This document shows, one piece after another, positions 56,350 to 64,000 of a stretch of 64,000 nucleotides of DNA. The position numbers were made by a program, and so were the translations under genes. Source of the DNA: Magicicada septendecula (Eukaryota; Arthropoda; Insecta; Hemiptera; Cicadidae); the NCBI GenBank assembly GCA_034769895.1, contig CM068370.1, positions 51,097,454-51,161,453 on the forward strand, given 5' to 3'. The stretch's first letter is position 1; every line of letters begins with the position of its first letter. The notes under the pieces were generated by a model. That model was not told the origin of the DNA. It saw only the letters and a list, made by a program, of their open reading frames with translations, and did not search any database.

Positions 56350-56720
56350 TTTTTTTTCATTCGTATGAGCCACTGCGGACTATATTTGGTTCAACTGGTT
56401 CTTCTTCTCTCTTCCTCTTTTCCCATATCTGCTTAATTATTGATCGATGGCTCTCCCTCTTTTTGTCATACCATATGGCACCTGTCCTCTTCTTGGGTTT
56501 CTCCTGAAAACCTTGTACATTTTTTAATTTCTTTTTACATGGTGAGCATTCTTCAATGTCTTCTTGAGTGAGCTGGAGTTTTTCTATGACTTTTCCTGTT
56601 TCTTTTGAACCACATTTTGTGATTTCTGAAATAGTTACAAAGTTTCCCTGTTGGTTTGTCAGGTTTCATTCTTTGAATATGTCTGTAAAAAGTAATTCTT
56701 CTTTTTATAATTATGATTGT
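56350..56720 (-). mobile_element. LINE 3' tail (same type as 60515)
   Basis: The minus strand reads RRITFYRHIQRMKPDK, then a charged tail with CTRFSGETQEEDRCHMV or, in the neighbouring frame, NVQGFQEKPKKRTGAIWYDK. This is a LINE C-terminus worn by frameshifts. Confidence 0.65.
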
Positions 56721-56814
56721 GATTTTCTCAATATGTTAATTGATACATACATGTATGTTTAAACTCACTTCCTTTTCACATATCATTGTTACTTTCATTT
56801 TCTCTGTTCTTCTT

Positions 56815-57080
56815 CTTCTTTAGCACTATAACCCAGTGTGAGCCCTGGTTTCCAACACCAATCTTCTTCAGTGTCTCATGTCTGTTGCCTTCTCAGTGAA
56901 ACCCCTCACATCTACCCTTCTTAGATCTTCTAGCACATCATTCAACCATCTTATCCTAGGCCAGCACCTCTTTCTGCTTTTATAGACTTGCACCCTTAGG
57001 ATTTTCTTTGGCTCCTGATCAACCATTCGCTCCAGATGACCTAGCCATCGCATTTGTTGAGATTTTCTCTCTTCCACTAT
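56815..57080 (-). mobile_element. LINE 3' tail (same family as 2219)
   Basis: The minus strand reads RKSQQMRWLGHLERM, PKKILRVQVYKSRKRCWPRI, RWLNDVLEDLRRVDV and ends with GAAGAAGAAG. It closely matches 2219-2465 and extends further upstream. Confidence 0.82.
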
Positions 57081-57089
57081 TTCTATCTT

Positions 57090-58590
57090 TCCTCCCTTTC
57101 TTATATATGTTTATATGCGTTTAGTACTGTAATTGCAATGATATTTGTTTTTCAGACTCTATGTTTGACAATGTTTGGTGCCTTCTCATTTCAGTCAGCT
57201 GTAATTAATTTAAAATATGTCCTTCAAGACTCTTTACATTGGATACAAAGAAAAATGAAAGACGAGAAAAACAATGACGTGTGTCTTGTATAGACACAGC
57301 AACATAGATGATATTACTATATGATCTGTGCACTACAAAACAAGATAGTGTACATGCACACCTGTATATAGCAGTGGTGGACATTTGAAAACGGGAACAC
57401 AATTGTAACAATCGTATGAGTCATAAATTGCACCAGATATGTACACACACCTTGAACTTTTATTGCAGCTGTCCCCAATAACGTGTTGTGAATTGAGTTA
57501 TACTATTGTACAACAATATATATTGGCTTCATTTATTCATATTGTTTTACATTAAATATATTGGCTCCAGCATTTGCAGAGCAAAAGGCTTCAACAAAGA
57601 CTTCACTTTAGTTCTATTCTAGGTCATTATTACTGCATCAAATTCTTTACTTATACTTCTTTCTGCACATAGCCTCCTAATCTGTTCAGATTCCATTGTC
57701 AGGTTGGTTGGCATTTCAATGCTCGCTTTGTTATACTGTATTCATTTTTTCTTTGAGTAATAAACAATATACAATAGCAATATACAGCTATTATATTTAT
57801 TTATACTTCTTATTATTGGTTCTCGGTTGGTCTTCTACAGTTCTTTCCTTGTTATACACTTTGGCTCAATATATTATTTTCTGTAAACAGTTTTTTATAA
57901 GTGGTTAAATTTTCTGCATAATTTTTTCTCAAGTATCTGTAGGTCCCTATCTTTGAGGTGTATACAATTTTTACCTTTGCGTTGAATATTCTGATTTCTT
58001 TTTTGCGTTTCTTAAAAGTTCACTGACAGTGGCAGTTCTGGAGCATGTAATATGTGAGGGTTAACTAAATGGGCTGTATAATAACAATAGTAATTGGCGA
58101 TTAAAAAAATAATAATAATAGTAATAGTAAAATAGTAATGTGAGGATTTTTTCATTTTGTTGTCATTAACGTGTCTGAGTATTAATAATAATATGCACAC
58201 ATTTTTCTGACACTAATCCGACTGAAAGGAAATATATAAAACTTTTGTCTTAGATAATTTTTTTTAATGTTCACATTTGCCTCAACACCTTTTACTCATC
58301 ATGAGTTTTGTCAAACAACAAAATTTATAATAAGAACAAACTAGCTCAGGCAAAACTAAAAATTTAAAAAAAATGTTTTTTGTCTGTGCAATGTCTAAAT
58401 CATTAGTGTTCTGTGTAAGAAAAGTCTGTACATATTATTATTAGCAATGTAGGAATTTTCATAGTGGGTGGCAGTAAAAATAATAATTATACAGAAAAAA
58501 TGTAATTAGACATAATAACAAACAATACATATATATACTTTAAAAGGTAATGAGAAGAAACTTGGGTTTCTATCTCTAGGCTGGAATTAC
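57090..58590. other. Nothing recognised
   Basis: This AT-rich stretch has short ORFs and no similarity that could be named. Confidence 0.5.
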
Positions 58591-58599
58591 CACTATTCA

Positions 58600-59390
58600 A
58601 TGCATGACAAGATTTTTGTTAAAACATAAATTGTGTTTATGTTTTTGTATGGTCAGATCTAATATAACATGTTATGAAGAACATAAAGAAAATAAATTCA
58701 GAAACCAATTTTGTATTAAACGTACTCATGTCAACTTCACCAACAGGAAAATACAGAACTTACCTATTTTAGTTAATCATCAAATAATTCCACATGCAAA
58801 CTTGGCAAAGTATTTGGACATGACTCTAGATGCTAAGCTTAGATGGAAAGAACATGACAAAAAAAAAGTGAAGAACTTTGAATAAAATTAAAGAAAATGT
58901 GGTGGCTACTTGGAAGACGCTCTCAATTGTCACTGCATAATAAACTGTGATCATACAAATAAGTTTTGAAACTGGTGTGGGTTTATGGTGTGTAACTTTG
59001 CGGTGCACAAAGAAATCCAACATCAAAATAATTCAAACTTTCCAAAATAAACTGCTTCGCAGTATTGTTCATTACACTATAGTGTGTAAGGAACGATGAC
59101 ATCCATTGAGATCTGAAAACACGTATGATTAATGACGAGATCAAACAGTCTGTAGCTACATGAGAACAAAGTCTTCATAAACATCAAAATTATGAAGTGC
59201 TAAAACTTCATGATAATGTTGGAGTTTTTCAGTGATTGCAGAGACAGAACCCATTTGAACTGGTGTAGGAAAGTGAGTGTTTAAAAAAACATCTGCACAC
59301 GAACGAAGTGTAAACCTTTGTGAGGAGTGCGCCGACGGGACTTGGGACTTTATGCTAACACAGTTGTTACAATAAAATCGTTTGATAGTT
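58600..59390 (+). mobile_element. Jockey LINE, reverse transcriptase C-terminus and 3' end
   Basis: The plus strand reads KRTHVNFTNRKIQNLPILVN, AKYLDMTLDAKLRWKEH and, after frame changes, KMWWLLGRRSQLSLHNKL, VLKLVWVYGV*LCG and NPFELV. This is the TFTL...KYLG..LD..L.W..H thumb and the ..WLLGR.S.LS..NK.L.YK..L.P.W.YG.QLWG block of jockey. The 3' tail GTTGTTACAATAAAAT follows. Confidence 0.85.
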
Positions 59391-59394
59391 TGTG

Positions 59395-60030
59395 TCTATT
59401 TGCAATATAAATTATTAATTGAAAAAAAAAAGTTTGTGATATTATATTTGAATTTATAATTATAATAGAGTTATAAAATTTATACCTCTACAAATAAATC
59501 AGATTCACAGAAATCAATGGATCAGTACCAATCAGAAATGTGGTCAACTTTTGGACTTTTTTTAAATTCCATATTTTAAGTGCCCAAAGAAAGTCCACCT
59601 CTTTGTGCCAAGATTCCGTTAGCAAAATAGCCTACTTTTTATCCAAAACTTTGACTGGTTGTTTTACCCAGTTACAATAGTCTGTGAATTATCAAATGTT
59701 ATTTTCTTTTGTAAATTATTATCTTATTCTCGTGCTCATACATTATTCATTATTTAGCCTTATTTGTTGTTGTATTATTTACAGGCCTAATAATGAGAAA
59801 TCTAACGAGATTATTAAGTACTTGAATGGACCATTATATTCATTGTACAAATTAGTTATGAAGAAACTTAATTTATCCGTTGGTTACTGGGATAAACAAA
59901 TTTAATTTTTGTTTGCGGTGGAGGAGGGAGGTCATTAGTGTTTAAAGATTGTCCACTGCTTGGGTCCAACCTCCGCCGCTGATCATTTAGAACAGAAACT
60001 GGTTAGGAATACAAGTCTTGTAGCTTCTGG
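59395..60030. other. Nothing recognised
   Basis: A weak inverted pair GGTGGAGG/CCTCCGCC lies near 59920-59980. No gene was identified. Confidence 0.45.
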
Positions 60031-60037
60031 CAAGAGG

Positions 60038-61879
60038 CAGGGGCGGATCCAGAGAGGGGGCAATGGGGGCAATTGCCCCCCCCCCAGAATCTTACTTGGT
60101 AAAAAATGGCCGTATTTACAAATAATGAATTTTTAGTAGGTTGGTAACCAACTAACCAAGTGCCTGTTCACAGCACTGTAACTTTATTTTATGTGTGATA
60201 TCTTATAATGTTAAAATATTTAAAAATGTATTTTCTACACATAACAGTAGCTGCCAATTACTTTGATTCTATTAAGTGGCTGATTCTAACAAGTGGTAAG
60301 AATATTTTATGCAGTAAATGGCATAGGAATAAATCGGTACTAGTAACTGTGATCACATTAAGCGGCGGTCACTGTATTTAATTTTTATTATTTTTTTAAA
60401 TATGTTCACCATCCATTTAATAGTAATTTTGTATCTGCAAAATTTTAATATAATATTGTTATAAAAAAACGATCTTTCTTCTTTTTTTCCGTATCGGCCA
60501 TCTAGGGACCACATGCTATTTCAATTCTTTACTCTTTGTTCTTTCCTTTTTTCCAATACTCTTTCATCTTCTCACTGTGTCTCTTCTTCCTGTCTTCAGT
60601 CCACTTTCAACCTGGGGTTTTCTCTCTTCTACCCTGGACTCCTTCCATTTTTAACACTTTTGCCCGAAAAACTTCTCCTTCAATTGCTTCTTCTGCATGT
60701 ATATTATTTTTTTCTAAATCCTTTTGGACTTCTTTAATCCAACTTGATGTTGACTTCTTCCCCCACAGATATTTGAAGATTTGCTTTGTCAACCTATTGT
60801 CGTCCATTCTATATAAATGTCCAAAAAATAATAGTCTTCTTTTTCTCATTGTTTCTGTTATACTTTCTACACTTTGATATATTTCATCATTACTTCTTAA
60901 TTTCCAACCTCCTGAAGTTTTTCGTGGGCCTAATATTTTCCTAATAATTCGTCTTTCCAAAATTTCTAGTTTGTCTATTATTTATAGTTTCTTGTTTATG
61001 ATTCAATGCTAGACATTCACTTGCATATAGGCATTCTAGCTTCACTACTGTACTGTAATGTCTTATTTTCGCATTTTTAGATATGCACTTTTTATTGTAA
61101 ATATCTTTAGTGATACCATATGCCCGTTTCATCTTATGAATCCTTTCCTCTATAGCAGTTTTTTCCAAGCCATTCTCTTGAATTATCTCTCCTAAATACT
61201 TAAATTTTCTGACCGTTTCTATTCGACCAATATCTGTTACCAGGAATTTTGGCGCGTTTTGAATGTTTGTGAGAAATTTGGTTTTTACTGCAGAAATTCT
61301 TAAGCCTGTTCTATTGGCTATGTCCTCTAAAAAATTAACTTGTGTTACTGCAGGTGTCAGATGTTCAGAAAGTATAGCAAAGTCATCTGCGAATGCCAAA
61401 CAGTTTACTTCAATAGGTTTGTTCCTTCTTCCCAACATGATTGGTGATATTTTGCATTCCTTTATTCATTTATTTTGCGTTCCTTCTTTTATTAAATAGA
61501 ACTTATTATGATTCATTTCATCCCATTCTATAGCTATTAAGTATGTCATTCTTTATTTTTTATAAAAATAGGTTTGATGGTAATAACCAATTAAGCTATT
61601 ACCGTGATCTACAAAATGAGTGCGAATTTACTGAAGAGTAACATTATGAAGGGCAAACATATTACTGCACTCTTTGTGTAACACTTGTATTAGATAATAA
61701 AAAAAAGTAATATATGTCAACAAATTAATAAAGTTTATGCTTGCTTATACATGATTTTAATATGTATAAGTAGACAATAAATTGTGCTTTTATGACTTTA
61801 GTTTACTAAAAATTTCGCGGGGGGGGTTGCCCGACCTCCAGTTTGCCCCTCCCAACATTAACTTTTGAATCCGCTCCTG
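60038..61879. mobile_element. hAT-type MITE with a LINE inserted
   Basis: The ends CAGGGGCGGATCC and, complemented, CAGGAGCGGATTC are flanked by a perfect 8-bp duplication GCAAGAGG (60030-60037 and 61880-61887). C-rich/G-rich blocks (GCAATTGCCCCCCC; GGGGGGGTTGCC) follow just inside each end. A LINE (60515-61475) occupies the middle. No transposase was found. Confidence 0.88.
60515..61475 (-). mobile_element. LINE, 5' truncated, same family as 44100-46440
   Basis: The minus strand has the polymerase motif C as CLAFADDFAILSEHL (Y/FADD form), NFLEDIANRTGLRISAVKTK, KYLGEIIQENGLEK, YNKKCISKNAKIRHYSTVVK, LYASECLALN, then, in another frame, IIRKILGPRKTSGGWKLRS and RRLLFFGHLYRMDDNRLTK. One frameshift near 60955 divides it. 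It starts within the palm domain, so the copy is 5' truncated. The clade could not be fixed. Confidence 0.88.
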
Positions 61880-61889
61880 GCAAGAGGTC

Positions 61890-62990
61890 TAGTCATCGGG
61901 AGATTCGACGATAACCAAGTAAACGAAGGGAAGCATAGATATTAGTTTACTTACATTCTGAGAGGAAAACATTGAAAAATATTCGTGAATTGACTGAAAT
62001 AAGCGTATATCACAACGAAACAATAAGGCAAAGTAGTAAACGATTCGCTAAAATCAACGCTACAATCCGAATGCCTCTCACTTCTCTTCCCGCCGATCCA
62101 CTGAACCAGACGAACACTCTTCGACCAAGTATCAAGTATAATAAAAGTTCAATCATCGGTTGGTTTCAGCGAATCTCGGGAAAGTTCGGTTACTCTCGTC
62201 TGTTTTCGCACACATGTCTTGTGCCGCAGTTTTTAAAGATTCAACATACTTTAGTTTTTCGAAATAGTTTATCGTTGGAATTTAAAAGTAAACGGTGTTT
62301 CAAGCTATGGTTGAGCTGGGATTCTTTCTGCAACCGAAGGTGAAGCCTTTTGGTTTACTCACATTTGAGGAGAAATTCAATTGACGGCCTTGCCTATCTT
62401 TGAAGAAGAGTTTGATTTCAACAATTGTTGCAGCTTGTAAATAAAGTAAATCGAATCATACTCAATTAAATATTAATCAATATTATTTCAAGGTTAATCT
62501 GGTTAGTGAAAAAAATATCAAAGATAAAATGTATTTTCTATTTTGTGTTCAATACCTAAACAATCTTTCTATGCGCTCGGGAGACTATAAAATTTACGTT
62601 TGCTGGGTAAAATGAGCGATAAGTACAAAAAAAATCAAGCCTCGCCACTGATTGCAGCTGTGATGTCTGTCAGCTGAGATGAAAAAAAAAACGTTCAACT
62701 TAGCTTTAAGCGCTTGTTTGTCAGCTTTTTAACAAAATATTATGATCTTTCGTTATCCCCAGGGGCGTATTTACAAGGGGGGACAAACAAGACCGCAGCC
62801 CCCCCCCCCGGGAGTCGGTAAAATGTCCTAATTTTTAGGCTGTGTATTTTACTTTTTCCGGCTGTGTACACTAAAATAGTAGGCCTAGTAGCTCTTTTTT
62901 AAATACACAAACAGGTTTATTACACAGCATTAGCGTAAACGTCCGAAATATGAAATATAGGAAAATCAATTGAGTCAATAAGTACAAGGG
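61890..62990. other. Non-coding stretch with one hAT-type end
   Basis: CAGGGGCGTATTTACAAGGG at 62760 followed by a C-run looks like a hAT-type terminus similar to that at 60038, but no partner end was found. The plus-strand ORF at 61972-62343 has no recognisable family. Confidence 0.45.
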
Positions 62991-62994
62991 TCAT

Positions 62995-64000
62995 TTCATA
63001 AATAATGTACAGAATTTTTTTATTTGCTTACACGTTTATTTTCTGACATCTCTTTACAATCCTTCAATATAGTCTCCCTGCTTCTCAATTACCGTGTTCC
63101 AACGTGTACAAAGCTTTGCAATTCCATCTAATACGCCATCTTTGTTCATCTGACGAACGGCGGCAGAAAGCTCTTCAAGAGATGAATAACGATGTCCTCG
63201 CATGGGTTGTTTCAACTTTGGGATAAGTCAAAGTCTGGAGGACTCATGTCAGGACTGTAGGGTGGATGAGGTAACACTTCCCAACCACTTTTTAGCTACG
63301 GTACTGGCGACGTGCGGGCGAGCGTTGTCATGGAGAATGAGTGGCCCAGCTTTGAGCAACTGAGGTCGGTTTTTGTGCATTTTTCTGTTCAGTTTTTGAA
63401 TAAAATCACGATAATACAGTCCTGTGACACTTCGATCACATGGAACTCTGTCTGTCATAATGATTCCATGATGATCGTAAGCGAAGATCATCATTTGTTT
63501 CACCTTGGATTGAGCTCGACGAAACTTTTTTGGACGTGGGGAGGATTGACCTCTCCACTCGTTTGACTGTGACTTCAGCTCCGGTTCAAAGTCTCTAACC
63601 CACGTTTCATCAATAGCGATGATTCGATGCAGGAAAGCTTGACCTTCAACGTCAAATCTTTGTTTCAGCAAGGTCGCAATGTCCAGGTGACATTGCTTCT
63701 GTTCAGCACTCAAGCAGTGAGGGACCCATCGCGCAGAAATTTTTCTCTTGTTCAAATTTTGTGTCAGAATTCGGAATACGGACGTTGTTGAAATTCCTGT
63801 GGCTTCAGAAATTTCCTCACATGTCATACGACAATCTTCTTCAAGACCATCTGCCACAAGTTTCACACTTCTTTCATCTGTTGCTGTTTTCGGCCTGCCT
63901 GGTCTTGCGTCGTCGTTTACGCTTACACGACCTTAAAAAAAACGATTTGCCCAGCGAGAAACTGGAGGCTACTACGGTCCACTGTTAACGCACCGCACAC
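62995..64000 (-). mobile_element. mariner-like element, cut by the window edge
   Basis: The left end CAAGGGTCATTTCATAAATA follows a TA at 62993-62994, and the transposase reads on the minus strand from the right. The other end lies beyond 64000. Confidence 0.85.
63060..64000 (-). pseudogene. mariner-like transposase, N-terminus off window
   Basis: The minus strand reads DARPGRPKTATDERSVK, ISEATGISTTSVFRIL (helix-turn-helix), RIIAIDETWVRDFEPELKSQ (first Asp), KVKQMMIFAYDHHGII, and LILHDNARPHVAST (second Asp). A frameshift near 63300 then leads to the C-terminal part, recognisable as HRYSSLEELSAAVRQMNKDG and LCTRWNTVIEKQGDYIE. A further frameshift and stops lie near 63930-63950. It belongs to the SETMAR-like mariner transposase group and is inactive. 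Confidence 0.85.

Noticed and set aside
61972-62343. ORF of 123 codons on the plus strand
   Set aside because: No recognisable domain, no splice or promoter context, AT-rich non-conserved composition.

Overview
The window looks like euchromatic DNA from an arthropod, most likely an insect with a large genome. It is AT-rich, exons are short and separated by kilobase introns with GT/AG splice sites, and the rest is dense with mariner, Tc1, hAT, jockey-type LINE, Penelope-like, SINE and Ty3/Gypsy sequence. No prokaryotic or organellar features, rRNA or functional tRNA were seen. The species cannot be told from the sequence alone.

Left part (1-12,000): one host gene on the minus strand, running off the left edge. 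Five exons (11850-11984, 8021-8180, 5396-5581, 3846-4039, 98-311) splice in phase into a carboxylesterase/cholinesterase-like protein. The oxyanion-hole HGGGF is present, but the nucleophile serine is replaced by glycine, so it is probably a non-catalytic esterase-like protein of the neuroligin/glutactin kind. None of these exons is a long ORF; they were found by phase and splice sites. Its introns hold two mariners, LINE tails, a tRNA-derived SINE and several Penelope-like (PLE) pieces.

Middle (12,000-37,000): a palindromic PLE unit directly upstream of a splice acceptor, a jockey fragment, two hAT-type MITEs (one containing a SINE), a degenerate ~130-bp tandem array, and a nested locus. In that locus a young, nearly whole Ty3/Gypsy element (19664-29858, LTRs of 1563 bp, 4-bp target duplication) sits inside an older PLE with 286-bp inverted ends and a GIY-YIG domain. 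Microsatellites, further PLE pieces and a hAT MITE follow.

Right part (37,000-64,000): a 5-kb hAT element with a perfect 8-bp target duplication and a nearly complete transposase, several LINE C-terminal regions (one interrupted by a Tc1), a solo LTR of a sister Ty3 family, more PLE pieces, a very long CA repeat, a jockey fragment, a hAT MITE interrupted by a LINE, and a mariner running off the right edge.

The unifying signal is the PLEs. At least four sequence-unrelated PLE termini carry the same small motif: CUGANGA, one extra base, a hairpin, GAAA, then a short palindrome. This matches the minimal, dimer-type hammerhead ribozymes reported from Penelope-like retroelements. Several copies are short foldback units (about 200-550 bp) with no coding region, flanked by 9-13 bp direct repeats, so they look like insertion units in their own right. 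Two 5'-truncated copies are flanked by unusually long direct duplications (about 200 and 340 bp).
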